From the NCBI RefSeq assembly GCF_003569045.1, contig NZ_BFCB01000003.1, positions 186,001 to 250,000 on the forward strand: DNA of 64,000 nucleotides, given 5' to 3'. Below the pieces are notes generated by a model. The model made no database searches and was not told the DNA's origin. It saw nothing but the letters and a program-made list of their open reading frames with translations. Source of the stretch: Aggregatilinea lenta (GTDB lineage: Bacteria > Chloroflexota > Anaerolineae > Aggregatilineales > Aggregatilineaceae). Shown piece by piece: positions 17,050-25,832 of the stretch (position 1 is the first letter of the stretch; each line of letters opens with the position of its first letter). The translations under genes were made by a program, and so were the position numbers.

Positions 17050-17081
17050 GGCCATCATATTCTCTGTGATGGCCTTTTTTA
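17050..17081 (+). terminator. rho-independent terminator
   Basis: Stem AGGCCATCA (17050-17058) / TGATGGCCT (17068-17076) with a nine-base loop, followed by a TTTTTT run (17076-17081). Confidence 0.9.
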
Positions 17082-17122
17082 TGAATGACACTTTTTTGAA
17101 GGCGGGGAAAGGAACTGAATAA

Positions 17123-18115
17123 ATGGTCGATCGTTTTAAAGCGCTGCTGGTGACGCTCGTCGACGGCGAAACCCAGGTGGATTTTGCGGACTTAGACGAA
17201 GAGGCTTTGCCGCCGGGGGACGTGCTGGTCAAGGTGGCCTATTCGAGCCTCAACTATAAAGATGGCCTGGCCGTGACGAACAAGGGCAAGATCGTGCGCG
17301 CGTTCCCGATGGTGCCGGGCGTGGATCTGGTCGGCACGGTCGAGGAATCAGCCTCGCCGGAGCTGCATCCCGGCCAGTGGGTCGTCGCGGTCGGCGCGGG
17401 GTTGGGCGAGCGGCATTGGGGCGGCTACAGCCAGTATGCGCGCCTGAGCGCCGACTGGCTCGATCCGCTGCCGGAGGGCCTCACACCACAGCAGGCGATG
17501 GGCATCGGCACGGCGGGTGTCGCGGCGATGATGGCCGCCGTCGCGCTGGACGATCACTGGGTCGATCCGGCCAACGGCCCGGTTGTGGTGACGGGCGCAT
17601 CGGGCGGCGTGGGCAGCATGGCCGTCGCGATCCTGGCACAGCGCGGCTACACGGTCGCCGCGTCCACCGGGCGCGGGCAGCTCGCGGATTACCTGACGTC
17701 GCTGGGCGCGAGCCAGGTGCTCGACCGCATCGAGCTGGACCGCACGCCCAAGTCGCTCGAAGCCGGGCGCTGGGCGGGCGCGGTCGACAGCGTCGGCGGC
17801 AACACGCTGGCGACGGTGCTGGCGACGACACTGCCGGGCGGCACGGTCGCGTCGGTGGGGTTGGCGGGCAGCGCGGCGCTGCACACGACCGTACACCCGT
17901 TCATTCTGCGCGGGGTGACGCTGGTCGGCGTGGACAGCGTGAACGTCGCGCCGCCGCGCCGCCGGGCGATCTGGGGGCGGCTGGCCGAGGAGCTGCCCGG
18001 CGACCTGATCGACCGCATGATGCGCGTCGAGCCGCTGGACCAGATCTTCGACCTCAGCGAGCAAATCGTCGCGGGGCAGATCCAGGGCCGGGTCGTGATC
18101 GACGTCGGCGCGTGA
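17123..18115 (+). CDS. acuI: acrylyl-CoA reductase / YhdH-YhfP type MDR oxidoreductase
   Basis: A 330-residue zinc-free medium-chain dehydrogenase. SSLNYKD at residues 41-47 is the hallmark of the YhdH/AcuI group, and TGASGGVGS at 157-165 is the NADPH-binding loop. AcuI enzymes reduce acrylyl-CoA to propionyl-CoA, while close relatives reduce other alpha,beta-unsaturated carbonyls, so the symbol is provisional. AAAGGA lies a few bases before the ATG. The gene sits between a terminator and an aldo/keto reductase gene that has its own promoter-like sequence. Confidence 0.8.
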   Translation: MVDRFKALLVTLVDGETQVDFADLDEEALPPGDVLVKVAYSSLNYKDGLAVTNKGKIVRAFPMVPGVDLVGTVEESASPELHPGQWVVAVGAGLGERHWGGYSQYARLSADWLDPLPEGLTPQQAMGIGTAGVAAMMAAVALDDHWVDPANGPVVVTGASGGVGSMAVAILAQRGYTVAASTGRGQLADYLTSLGASQVLDRIELDRTPKSLEAGRWAGAVDSVGGNTLATVLATTLPGGTVASVGLAGSAALHTTVHPFILRGVTLVGVDSVNVAPPRRRAIWGRLAEELPGDLIDRMMRVEPLDQIFDLSEQIVAGQIQGRVVIDVGA

Positions 18116-18155
18116 CGCCGGTTCCGGCGCGTAGTGTATACGCCGCGTAAGAAGA

Positions 18156-18184
18156 TTGTCACCTGACGCTGCAATGAGTAACAA
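18156..18184 (+). promoter_or_regulatory. possible promoter of the aldo/keto reductase gene
   Basis: TTGTCA (18156-18161), 17 bp, TAACAA (18179-18184). The -35 is good and the -10 is weak. Confidence 0.35.
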
Positions 18185-18223
18185 TAGCGGCGGGATTCGT
18201 ATCACTTAAGGAGAAAGCGCTCC

Positions 18224-19180
18224 ATGAATTATCGGCACTTGGGCCGCGCTGGCTTGAACGTCAGCGAACTGAGCCTGGGCGGATGGATCACGTTTGGCGG
18301 CAGCCTCACCGACGAACAGCTCGCCCGCGACATCATCACCATGGCCTACGACAACGGGATCAACTTCTTCGACATTGCGGACATCTATGCCAAAGGCGAG
18401 TCCGAAAAGCTGATGGGGTCGGTCCTCAAGGATTTCCCGCGTCACACGCTGGTCATTTCCAGCAAGGTCTTCTGGCCGATGAGCGACGATCCCAACGACC
18501 GGGGCCTGTCGCGCAAGCACATCCTGGAAAGCGTCGATAAGTCGCTCCAGCGTATCGGGACCGACTACCTCGACCTGTACTTCTGTCACCGCTTCGACGA
18601 CGAGACGCCGGTCGAAGAAACGGTGCGCGCGATGGACGACCTCGTCCACCAGGGCAAGATCCTGTATTGGGGCACCAGCGAATGGACCGGCGCGCAGATC
18701 CAGGAAGCGCTGGACATCTGCGAGAAGTACAACCTCTACAAGCCGCAGGTGGAACAGCCACAGTACAACATTCTGCACCGCACGCGCATCGAAAACGAGA
18801 TTCTGCCCGTCACCGAGCCGAACGGCATCGGGCTGGTGGTGTGGAGTCCGCTGGCGAGCGGCCTGCTGACCGGCAAGTACGACGAGGGTGTGCCCGAAGA
18901 CAGCCGCATCGCCACTGAGTCATGGCTGAAGCGCTCGCACCTGCGCGACAACCCGGTCGAGGCGGTACGCAAGCTCAAGCCCATTGCCGACGACCTGGGC
19001 GTGACGCGCGCGCAGATGGCGATCGCGTGGACGCTGCGCCAGCCAGGTGTCAGCAGCGCGATCACTGGTGCGACGAAGGTCAGCCAGCTTGAAGACACGC
19101 TGGCCGCGCTGCGGATCGACCTGGACGACGAGACGCTGAGCCGCATCAACGCCGTCGTGGACGGGATCGAGATCGACTAG
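18224..19180 (+). CDS. aldo/keto reductase
   Basis: The 318-residue (alpha/beta)8-barrel NADPH oxidoreductase has the full catalytic tetrad: Asp50, Tyr55, Lys81 and His122. DDLVHQGKILYWGTSEW and the SAITGATKVSQLED cofactor-phosphate loop place it with the potassium-channel beta-subunit-like/YdhF-Gpr group. Substrates in that group are broad aldehydes and ketones. AAGGAG lies upstream of the ATG. Its neighbours are other NAD(P)H oxidoreductases, which suggests detoxification of reactive carbonyls, but this is inference. Confidence 0.85.
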   Translation: MNYRHLGRAGLNVSELSLGGWITFGGSLTDEQLARDIITMAYDNGINFFDIADIYAKGESEKLMGSVLKDFPRHTLVISSKVFWPMSDDPNDRGLSRKHILESVDKSLQRIGTDYLDLYFCHRFDDETPVEETVRAMDDLVHQGKILYWGTSEWTGAQIQEALDICEKYNLYKPQVEQPQYNILHRTRIENEILPVTEPNGIGLVVWSPLASGLLTGKYDEGVPEDSRIATESWLKRSHLRDNPVEAVRKLKPIADDLGVTRAQMAIAWTLRQPGVSSAITGATKVSQLEDTLAALRIDLDDETLSRINAVVDGIEID

Positions 19181-19227
19181 GGCATACAGGGGCGCTCACG
19201 TTGTCAGGCGTGCAAGATCATCCGTAA

Positions 19228-19270
19228 ACCTCATCTCCGGCCTCTCTCCAATCAAGTTGGAGAGAGGAGC
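19228..19270. repeat. CTCTCCAAT/TTGGAGAG palindromic repeat
   Basis: ACCTCATCTCCGGCCTCTCT on the left and AAGTTGGAGAGAGG on the right; same family as 2021-2063. Confidence 0.7.
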
Positions 19271-19300
19271 AGGACGGCGTTGCGGATGCTTGTGTAGGGT

Positions 19301-19332
19301 GTAGGGGCGTATTGCGATACGCCCTGTTTTTT
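19301..19332 (+). repeat. GTAGGGGC-type palindrome followed by a T run
   Basis: GTAGGGGCGTATTG / CGATACGCCC, then TGTTTTTTT. This copy has the structure of a rho-independent terminator for the plus strand. Confidence 0.65.
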
Positions 19333-19339
19333 TAAGGAA

Positions 19340-19366
19340 CAGGGCAGGTTACAAACCTCTCCCTGC
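19340..19366. repeat. GGGCAGGTT imperfect palindrome
   Basis: CAGGGCAGGTT and AACCTCTCCCTG are imperfect inverted copies. Confidence 0.45.
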
Positions 19367-19413
19367 AACAGCGCGTCTCCTGACAATTGGGTAATCCCGA
19401 AACAGCAGACATT

Positions 19414-19439
19414 GTAAGGGCGGGTTAAAAACCCGCTCG
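19414..19439. repeat. GGGCGGGTT palindromic repeat
   Basis: GCGGGTT-AAA-AACCCGC stem (19420-19436), preceded by GTAAGG and followed by a TCGATTTTT tail. Confidence 0.6.
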
Positions 19440-19458
19440 ATTTTTGCCTCTGTATTTT

Positions 19459-19500
19459 CCCCCTGCCTTCCGCTTACGTGGGGAAGGGGTCGGGAGGGAT
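19459..19500. repeat. CCCCCTGCCTTCC/GGGGAAGGGG repeat
   Basis: An imperfect inverted repeat related to those near 6954 and 63900. Confidence 0.45.
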
Positions 19501-19701
19501 GGGCATTCGTATTAAGCTAACAACCCAAACGTAACTGTTTTCCCTGGCGTCAACGCAAAGCGCGAGCGGTGGTAACCGTAGAGGTAGGGCTTGCCCTATC
19601 CGGCTTTTCGCTCAACGGGCGGGGCCAGTCCCCTACGAAAGGCCGTGTTCCCCTCGGAAATGCTTAACTTAATGCGTATGGGGGGATGGGGAACGGTCGG
19701 G

Positions 19702-20211
19702 TCAGTCCCGGTTATCGCCGGGCAGCCGCGCGAACCCGCCCCACTGGCGGTGGTAGTACAGCAGGGGATGCCCGGGCGCGGTGCGGGCCTCGCCGTGCAG
19801 CACCTCGGCCACGAACAGCGTATGGTCGCCGCCGGGGTAAGCGTAGCGAATCTCGCAGTCGAGCCAGGCCAGCACGCCGGGCAGGATCGGGCTGCCGCTG
19901 GCGGCGGGCCGCCACTCGATGCCCGCGAAGCGATCCGTGATGCCGGAGATCATGCCCGCGAAGCGCAGTCCCCACTCGATGCGATCCGTGCCAAGCAGAT
20001 TCACCGCGAAAACGCCGCTGCGCTTCAGGCAGTCGCGCGTGGACAGCTCATTGCCGATCGACACCAGCACCATGGGCGGGTGCAGGCTGACGCTGATGAA
20101 CGAGCTGACCGTCAGCCCGTGCAGCTCGCCGTCGCACGCGGTGGTGACCACCGTCACGCCGCTGGCCCATTGTGCCATGATATCTTTGTATTGCTCGGCG
20201 CTCCACTCCAT
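19702..20211 (-). CDS. flavin reductase family protein
   Basis: The 169-residue protein is a split-barrel FMN-binding protein of the flavin reductase (HpaC-like) group. GVTVVTTACDGELHGLTVSS and PPMVLVSIG are the two core motifs that hold FMN. Such enzymes reduce FMN or FAD with NAD(P)H and supply it to a monooxygenase. The frame continues upstream, but the ATG at 20211 has GGAG eight bases before it and lies downstream of a good promoter at 20252-20280. No partner monooxygenase is adjacent; the luciferase-like enzyme at 51776 is a distant candidate. Confidence 0.85.
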   Translation of the reverse strand: MEWSAEQYKDIMAQWASGVTVVTTACDGELHGLTVSSFISVSLHPPMVLVSIGNELSTRDCLKRSGVFAVNLLGTDRIEWGLRFAGMISGITDRFAGIEWRPAASGSPILPGVLAWLDCEIRYAYPGGDHTLFVAEVLHGEARTAPGHPLLYYHRQWGGFARLPGDNRD

Positions 20212-20515
20212 GCAGTTGCTCCTCACATGCCGGTGCAGAAGAACCAGTTTGATCATAAATTTTTGGGAGCCAAAGCACAACGGCAAGTATACCGCGCATT
20301 CGGACGGCTGCGGCGGCTCGTCGTTCGTCGTGCGCTCTATTGTACTACACGCGCGGACCGCGAACTGCTTAATGGCCCACGCGGAATTTGTTTGTCTCTT
20401 TTGCCGTAGCTGGCCGCGAACGAATGTGCTAAGCTCGGCGGTTCGGCGCACTCTCTAGACATTCTGCACAGCCCGCCACGCAGCGTGAGACTGTCGTGTT
20501 AAGGAGAATTCCCGT
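20212..20515. other. divergent intergenic region
   Basis: About 300 bp between the flavin reductase and azlC genes. It contains the minus-strand promoter at 20252-20280 and a TAAGCT -10-like box near 20430 facing azlC. No gene is apparent. Confidence 0.5.
20252..20280 (-). promoter_or_regulatory. promoter of the flavin reductase gene
   Basis: On the minus strand, TTGTGC (20275-20280), 17 bp, TATGAT (20252-20257). It supports the internal ATG at 20211 as the start. Confidence 0.6.
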
Positions 20516-21301
20516 ATGCTGTCGAACCAGGCCCAGTTTTTCGCGGGCGTCCGAGCGCAGCTTCCGATCCTGTTGGGCACAATGCCGTTTGGGCTGATCT
20601 ACGGCGTGCTGGCGATAGAAGCGGGACTGCCGGTCAGCGTCGCGCTGGGCATGTCGATCATTGTGTTCGCGGGATCGGCCCAGTTCATCGCGGCGCAGTT
20701 GTTCGCGGAAGGTGCGGCGGGCCTCATCATCATCCTGACTACCTTCGTGGTGAACCTGCGTCACGCGCTTTACAGCGCCTCGATAGCGCCGTACGTGCGG
20801 CATCTCAGACCGATCTGGAAGTGGGTGCTCGCGTTCCTGCTGACGGATGAAGCCTACGCGGTCGCTATCACGCACTACCGCACGACTTCGCCCGAAAAGG
20901 CGCGCGCGGGCAACGATCACTGGTTCTTCCTGGGCGCGGAACTCACGCTGTGGAGTACGTGGCAGCTCAGCACGGCGGTCGGCGTCTTCGTCGGCGCGCA
21001 GGTTCCCGATAGCTGGTCGCTGGACTTCACGCTGGCGCTGACGTTCATCGCGCTGGTGATGCCCACGCTCACCGACCGCCCGGCAGTGCTGGCGGCGCTG
21101 GTGGCGGGAGTGGTCGCTGTGGGCGCGGACGGCCTGCCCTACAATCTGGGGCTGATTGCGGCGGTGTTCGCCGGGATCGCGGCGGCGCTGGTCGCGGAGA
21201 CGGTGCGCGGGGGAGCGCAGGCGGCATCCGCAGGGACCGTTCACGAATTGTCCCTGCCCGAAACCGATCTGCCCGATATGACGCAGGAAGGCGAGGGCTG
21301 A
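20516..21301 (+). CDS. azlC: AzlC family branched-chain amino acid export permease
   Basis: A 261-residue integral membrane protein with about six to eight helices. The opening (FFAGVRAQLPILLGTMPFGLIYGVLA) and the FAGSAQFIAAQL segment are hallmarks of the AzlC/YgaZ family. With AzlD it forms a transporter that exports branched-chain amino acids or analogues such as 4-azaleucine. TAAGGAG lies before the ATG. azlD starts one base after its stop, so the pair is translationally linked. Confidence 0.9.
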   Translation: MLSNQAQFFAGVRAQLPILLGTMPFGLIYGVLAIEAGLPVSVALGMSIIVFAGSAQFIAAQLFAEGAAGLIIILTTFVVNLRHALYSASIAPYVRHLRPIWKWVLAFLLTDEAYAVAITHYRTTSPEKARAGNDHWFFLGAELTLWSTWQLSTAVGVFVGAQVPDSWSLDFTLALTFIALVMPTLTDRPAVLAALVAGVVAVGADGLPYNLGLIAAVFAGIAAALVAETVRGGAQAASAGTVHELSLPETDLPDMTQEGEG

Positions 21302-21302
21302 C

Positions 21303-21623
21303 ATGGTGGATACGCCGGTGTTGTGGCTGATCATGGGCGGGATGACGTTTGTGACGTTCATCCCGCGCCTGTCGGTGATCGGATTGATGAACCACGAGAT
21401 GCCGCCGACCGTGGCGCGCGCGTTGCGCTACGTGCCGCCCGCCGCGTTGAGCGCGATCATCTTCCCCGCGCTGTTTATGCCGGACGGTGCCTTTGACGTC
21501 TCGTTGAGCAACGAGCGCCTGCTGGCCGGGATCGTCGCGGCGCTGGTGGCGTGGCGCAGCAAAAACACGCTGCTGACGATCGCGGTGGGCATGGTTCTGC
21601 TGTGGATCTTGCAGGCGCTATAA
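21303..21623 (+). CDS. azlD: AzlD family small membrane subunit
   Basis: A 106-residue protein with four predicted helices, including MTFVTFIPRLSVIG and the RYVPPAALSAIIFP motif common to the AzlD/YgaH group. It is the small partner of AzlC in branched-chain amino acid export. The ATG follows the azlC stop after one base. No terminator is clear before the next promoter. Confidence 0.9.
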   Translation: MVDTPVLWLIMGGMTFVTFIPRLSVIGLMNHEMPPTVARALRYVPPAALSAIIFPALFMPDGAFDVSLSNERLLAGIVAALVAWRSKNTLLTIAVGMVLLWILQAL

Positions 21624-21647
21624 TCATCCCCGGTTAAGGGTTCTTAA

Positions 21648-21672
21648 ATGCGCAATTGCACAATTTGCGCAT
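21648..21672. promoter_or_regulatory. inverted repeat upstream of the ABC exporter promoter
   Basis: ATGCGCAA (21648-21655) and TTGCGCAT (21665-21672) are perfect inverted arms around a nine-base centre. It lies just upstream of the presumed -35, a place typical for an operator. Confidence 0.45.
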
Positions 21673-21679
21673 ATTGAAG

Positions 21680-21708
21680 TGGACCGATCCGCATACCGCC
21701 TTTATAAT
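21680..21708 (+). promoter_or_regulatory. promoter of the first ABC exporter gene
   Basis: -10 TATAAT (21703-21708) is perfect. TGGACC lies 17 bp upstream as a partial -35. It favours the start at 21760. Confidence 0.5.
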
Positions 21709-21759
21709 CGCACAATGCCCGGTCGGACGGGTCAAACACATCACAACGCAGGGAGTGGC

Positions 21760-23556
21760 ATGTCCGCCGAATATATCGCCCGAACGTTCGATAAGATCGA
21801 CCACCGCAGCCCGATCCGCTTCGTGTGGTCGCACATTCGCCAACAACCGGTCGTCGCGCTGCTTATGGTCTTTGGCGCGTTCACCAACGCCGCGCTGGCG
21901 TCGCTGGCGTCGGTGCTCGTCGGTCGCGCGGTGGACGCGATCAACCTGAACGACGATCTGCGCTACGTGGGACTGATGGCGCTGGCGATCGTCGGCAGCC
22001 AGCTTCTACGCGGCGGCCTTCAGTTCATCCGCAACTACGCCTCGGAGACGTTCGCGCAGCGCATCGAGCGCGACGTGCGCGACGAGCTGTACGTCAGCCT
22101 GCTCGGCAAGAGCATGAACTTTCACGACTTCCAGCCGGTGGGCGAGATCATGGCGCGCGTCACCAACGACGTGCGCGAAATCAACCTGATGATGAATCCG
22201 GGCGTGAACCTGATCATTGGCTCTGGCATGTTCGTGCTGCTGCCGCTGCTGGTCACGCCAACGATCCACCCGGCGCTGACGATCACGCCCGCCGCGTTCA
22301 TCCTGATCTATGTCTTCTTGCAGGGCCGCTACGTGCGGTCGCTGCACGACATCGCGCAGCACGTGCGATCCAGCTTCGGCGAGATGAACGCGCAGCTCGC
22401 CGAGACGCTGGACGGGATCGAGGTGGTCAAAGGCACGGCCCAGGAAGACGCGGAGATCGCGCGCTTCAACCGCCTGGTGGACGAGGTACGCGGCTGGTTC
22501 GTGGCGCAGGGCGACCTCGAGGCGCGTTACGTGACGGTACTGCTGCTGGGCCTGACGACCGTCGCGGCGTTTTTGCACGCGCTGATCCTGTACCGCGCGG
22601 GGTCGATCGAGACGGGCGACATCGTGGCGTTCATGGGGCAGATCTCGCTGTTTGGCTTCCCGGTCTTTTCGTCGGTGATGTCCTTCACGCGCATGGCCAG
22701 CGGGTTGGCCAGCGCCGAGCGCATCCTGGCGATCATCAACACCCGGACTGACCTCGACCAGAACGCGCAGGGGCACGAGGCGCGGTTGGACGGCGCGATC
22801 CGCTTCGATCAGGTGGACTTCGGCTATTTGCCTGGCAAGCAGGTGCTGCACGACGTCTCGGTGGCGATTGAGCCGGGGCAGACGGTTGCCATCGTGGGGC
22901 AAACGGGGTCCGGCAAGAGCACGCTGGCCAAGCTGATCAACCGCATCTATGACGTGGACGCCGGGCGCGTGCTGCTGGATGGGGTGGACGTATGCGACTG
23001 GAACCTGGCCTCGCTGCGCTCGCAGATCAGCATCATCGAGCAGGAGATCTTCCTGTTCAGCCGCAGCGTGGCGGACAACATCGCCTTCGGGCGGCCCGAC
23101 GCGACGCGCGAGGCGATCGAAGAGGCCGCGCGTAAAGCCCAGGCGGACGAGTTTATCCAGCACATGCCGCACGGCTATGACACGGTCATCGGGCAGCGCG
23201 GCGTGACCCTCAGCGGCGGCCAGCGGCAGCGGCTGGCGATCGCGCGCGCCTTCTTGACCGACCCGCGCATCCTGGTGCTCGACGACAGTACTAGCGCCAT
23301 CGACAGCGCGACGGAAGATCGCATCCAGAAGGCGATCTGGGCGGCGGCGAAGGGCCGCACGACGATCCTGATCACGCACCGATTGTCACAGATCCGGTGG
23401 GCCGATCACATCATCGTGCTGCGGCAGGGGCGCATCGTGGCGCAGGGCACGCACGAGGACCTGCTGCGCTCGTCCGCGCCCTATCAGCGCATTTTCGCCC
23501 GGCGCGAGACGAAATCGGAGAGCAGCCGCCACCGGGCCGCCAGCAGCCAGCGGTAG
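21760..23556 (+). CDS. heterodimeric ABC exporter, half with degenerate catalytic site
   Basis: A 598-residue half-transporter: six-helix permease domain (about 30-320), then an ATPase domain with Walker A GQTGSGKST near residue 380, signature LSGGQ near 484 and Walker B ILVLDDSTSAID near 506. The residue after the Walker B aspartate is Asp instead of the catalytic Glu, so this half has a weak ATPase site. Its partner at 23824 has the normal Glu but an altered signature, the pattern of BmrCD and TM287/288-type heterodimers. Substrates may be drugs or lipids. GGGAG precedes the ATG at 21760; the frame extends upstream into the promoter. Confidence 0.88.
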   Translation: MSAEYIARTFDKIDHRSPIRFVWSHIRQQPVVALLMVFGAFTNAALASLASVLVGRAVDAINLNDDLRYVGLMALAIVGSQLLRGGLQFIRNYASETFAQRIERDVRDELYVSLLGKSMNFHDFQPVGEIMARVTNDVREINLMMNPGVNLIIGSGMFVLLPLLVTPTIHPALTITPAAFILIYVFLQGRYVRSLHDIAQHVRSSFGEMNAQLAETLDGIEVVKGTAQEDAEIARFNRLVDEVRGWFVAQGDLEARYVTVLLLGLTTVAAFLHALILYRAGSIETGDIVAFMGQISLFGFPVFSSVMSFTRMASGLASAERILAIINTRTDLDQNAQGHEARLDGAIRFDQVDFGYLPGKQVLHDVSVAIEPGQTVAIVGQTGSGKSTLAKLINRIYDVDAGRVLLDGVDVCDWNLASLRSQISIIEQEIFLFSRSVADNIAFGRPDATREAIEEAARKAQADEFIQHMPHGYDTVIGQRGVTLSGGQRQRLAIARAFLTDPRILVLDDSTSAIDSATEDRIQKAIWAAAKGRTTILITHRLSQIRWADHIIVLRQGRIVAQGTHEDLLRSSAPYQRIFARRETKSESSRHRAASSQR

Positions 23557-23600
23557 AGACTAGATGAACCTTTGAGTGAATGGGGGCGCGGAAAAAGAAA

Positions 23601-23672
23601 CCTCACCCCCACTCGCTACCGCTCGTTTCCCCCTCCTCAATCCGATTGGAGAGGGGGCCAGGGGGTGAGGTG
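23601..23672. repeat. CTCCTCAATCCGATTGGAGAG palindromic repeat
   Basis: CCTCACCCCCACTCG on the left, TCAATCCGATTGGAGAGGG in the middle and GGGGGTGAGG on the right. This copy carries an insertion of about 25 bp in the left arm. It sits between the two exporter genes. Confidence 0.7.
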
Positions 23673-23823
23673 CTTTTGACACCGCGCCGGTTTGGCTGAT
23701 CCTGGTGCGACAGCGCATAACGCATTCCAGGCGCAGCCAGCCGGACCGCCGTTTTGAGTGCCTTCACCGAACACCGATCGCGGACCCTTTACCTATCGAT
23801 AGCGCAATAGCTCAGGACCGATT

Positions 23824-25644
23824 ATGGGTTTCTTTAGCGGATTAGACAGCGATTCCTACGACCGGCAGTACGGTGACGGCTACCTGTTCCGGAGGCTGGG
23901 CACCTACATCGGCCAGCAGAAGCACCACGCGTTTTGGGTGACCTCGATGGGCCTGCTCGTGTCCGTCGCGCAGGCGCTGATGCCGATCCTCATCGCGGCG
24001 GGTGTCGACGCGCTGGAAAGCGACGCGGCGGATCGCACGTTGGAACTGCTGGTGCTGGCCCTGCTGGCGGTGAACCTCGTGCAGTACTTCGGCAACTGGG
24101 TGCGCCGCCGCGCGACAAACCGGATGGTGGGCAACCTGACCGCGCAGATGCGCAAGGATGCGTTTGCGGCGTCCATCGGGCGCGACATGGCCTTTTACGA
24201 CGAGAACAAGACCGGCAAGATCCTCAGCCGCATCACGAGCGACACGGAAGACTTCGGACAGAACCTGATCATCACCTCGGACATCATTAGCCAGGTGGTG
24301 CAGATGGTGATCCTGGTAGCGGTGCTGCTCAGCCGCAGCGTGCTGCTGACCGGGATCACGCTGGTGTTCATGCTGCCTGCCGTCGGCGCGGCGATGATCC
24401 TGCGCCGCATGGCGCGCGGCGTCACCCGCCAGGGATCGCGCGCGATGGCCGCCGTCAACGACAACATTCAGGAGACGGTGACGGGCATCAGCGTCGCCAA
24501 GAACTTCCGCCAGGAAGCGATGATCTACGACGACTTCGTGGGCGTCAACACGCAATCGTACCGCGTGAACCTGCGGCGCGGCATGGTGCTGTCGCTGGTG
24601 TTCCCGGTGCTCAACGCACTGTCCGGTCTGGCGATCGGCGCGGTGGTGTACGCCGGGGGGTACGCCGTCACCGAGGCCGTGATCAGCATCAGCATCTGGT
24701 TCCTGTACATCCAGTCCGTGGATCGCTTCTGGTTCCCGGTGATCAACATCGCGTCGTACTGGAGCCAGTTCCAGCAGGCGATGAGCAGCCTGGAACGCAT
24801 CTTCGCCCTGATCGACGCGGAGAACACCGTGCAGCAGGAAGACGACCGGCCCGCCGGGACGCTGCGCGGCAAGATCGAGTTCGACGACGTGATCTTCGAG
24901 TACAAACCGGGGCTGCGCGTGCTCGATCACTTCAGCCTGACGATCCAGCCCGGCGAGAGCGTGGCGTTCGTGGGGCACACCGGCGCGGGCAAGAGTACCA
25001 TCGCCAAGCTGATCATGCGCCTGTACGAGTTCCAGGGCGGGCAGATCCGCATGGACGGCCAGGACATCCGCACCGTCGACCTGCACTCATACCGGGCCCA
25101 ACTCGGTTTTGTGCCACAGGGACCGTTCCTGTTCAGCGGCACGATTATGGACAACATTCGCTACGGCAAGCCCGGCGCGACCGACGCCGAGGTGGAAGAG
25201 GTTGCGCACAGCATCGGCGGCGGCGAGTGGCTCGAAACGCTGCCGGAAGGTTTGCACAGCAACGTGGGCGAACGCGGCTCGCGGCTAAGCATCGGCCAGC
25301 GCCAGCTCGTGAGCCTGCTGCGCGTGCTGATCGAAAAGCCGCCCGTGTTCATTCTCGACGAAGCCACCGCCAGCATCGACCAGTTCACCGAGGCGCAGAT
25401 CCAGGAAGCGCTCGACCTGATCCTGTCGCGCTCGACCTCGATCCTGATCGCGCACCGCCTGAGCACCGTGCGCAGCGTGGACCGGATCATCGTGCTGCGC
25501 GACGGCGCGATCATCGAAGAAGGCAGCCACGACGACCTGATCGAACAGGGCGGGCACTACGCCGAGCTGTACAATACGTACTTCCGGCACCAGTCGCTCG
25601 ACTACGTGGAGAACGCGCGCGAGCTGTTCGCCACCGGAGACTGA
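23824..25644 (+). CDS. heterodimeric ABC exporter, catalytically competent half
   Basis: A 606-residue half-transporter with a six-helix permease domain and an ATPase domain. Walker A GHTGAGKST is near residue 384, and Walker B ends FILDEATASID near 514 with a proper catalytic Glu. The signature is LSIGQ instead of LSGGQ. The altered signature faces the degenerate Walker site of the other half, so both defects fall in the same composite nucleotide site. The gap of 267 bp between the genes contains a palindromic repeat, but the two probably work together. Confidence 0.88.
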   Translation: MGFFSGLDSDSYDRQYGDGYLFRRLGTYIGQQKHHAFWVTSMGLLVSVAQALMPILIAAGVDALESDAADRTLELLVLALLAVNLVQYFGNWVRRRATNRMVGNLTAQMRKDAFAASIGRDMAFYDENKTGKILSRITSDTEDFGQNLIITSDIISQVVQMVILVAVLLSRSVLLTGITLVFMLPAVGAAMILRRMARGVTRQGSRAMAAVNDNIQETVTGISVAKNFRQEAMIYDDFVGVNTQSYRVNLRRGMVLSLVFPVLNALSGLAIGAVVYAGGYAVTEAVISISIWFLYIQSVDRFWFPVINIASYWSQFQQAMSSLERIFALIDAENTVQQEDDRPAGTLRGKIEFDDVIFEYKPGLRVLDHFSLTIQPGESVAFVGHTGAGKSTIAKLIMRLYEFQGGQIRMDGQDIRTVDLHSYRAQLGFVPQGPFLFSGTIMDNIRYGKPGATDAEVEEVAHSIGGGEWLETLPEGLHSNVGERGSRLSIGQRQLVSLLRVLIEKPPVFILDEATASIDQFTEAQIQEALDLILSRSTSILIAHRLSTVRSVDRIIVLRDGAIIEEGSHDDLIEQGGHYAELYNTYFRHQSLDYVENARELFATGD

Positions 25645-25695
25645 GCGGCGAAGCCGTCAGTGGCCAGTGCTTAGTTTTCAGCCAAAGCAGAACCG

Positions 25696-25731
25696 AAAAG
25701 CCCCGCAAGCGTGACAGCCTGCGGGGCTTTT
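25696..25731. terminator. bidirectional rho-independent terminator
   Basis: Stem AAAAGCCCCGCA (25696-25707) / TGCGGGGCTTTT (25720-25731), loop of 12. The A run and T run let it work on both strands, ending the ABC exporter gene and possibly the convergent hydrolase gene. Confidence 0.88.
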
Positions 25732-25755
25732 GCGTGTGGATCGGGTTACGCGTAG

Positions 25756-25820
25756 ACCTCACCCCTCATCCTCCAGCCCTCTCCAACCCAGATTGGAGAG
25801 GGGGCGCAGGGGGTGAGGTC
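25756..25820. repeat. CTCTCCAACC/GATTGGAGAG palindromic repeat
   Basis: ACCTCACCCCTCATCCTCCA on the left, ATTGGAGAGGGGGCGCAGG and GGGTGAGGT on the right. It lies just downstream of the minus-strand hydrolase gene. Confidence 0.7.
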
Positions 25821-25832
25821 CTTTGCACGCCG

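Larger units (their letters stand above)
19181..19701. other. gene-poor 521-bp gap filled with palindromic repeats
   Basis: No convincing reading frame. The gap holds at least five inverted repeats from several families (19228, 19301, 19340, 19414, 19459) and a degenerate one near 19581 (GTAGAGGTAGGGCTTGCCCT). Some could end transcription of the upstream aldo/keto reductase gene. It is the densest repeat cluster in the window. Confidence 0.7.

Noticed and set aside
19181-19701. A CRISPR-like array, because of clustered repeats
   Set aside because: The repeats are different palindromes with unequal spacing, not identical units with uniform spacers, and there are no cas genes.
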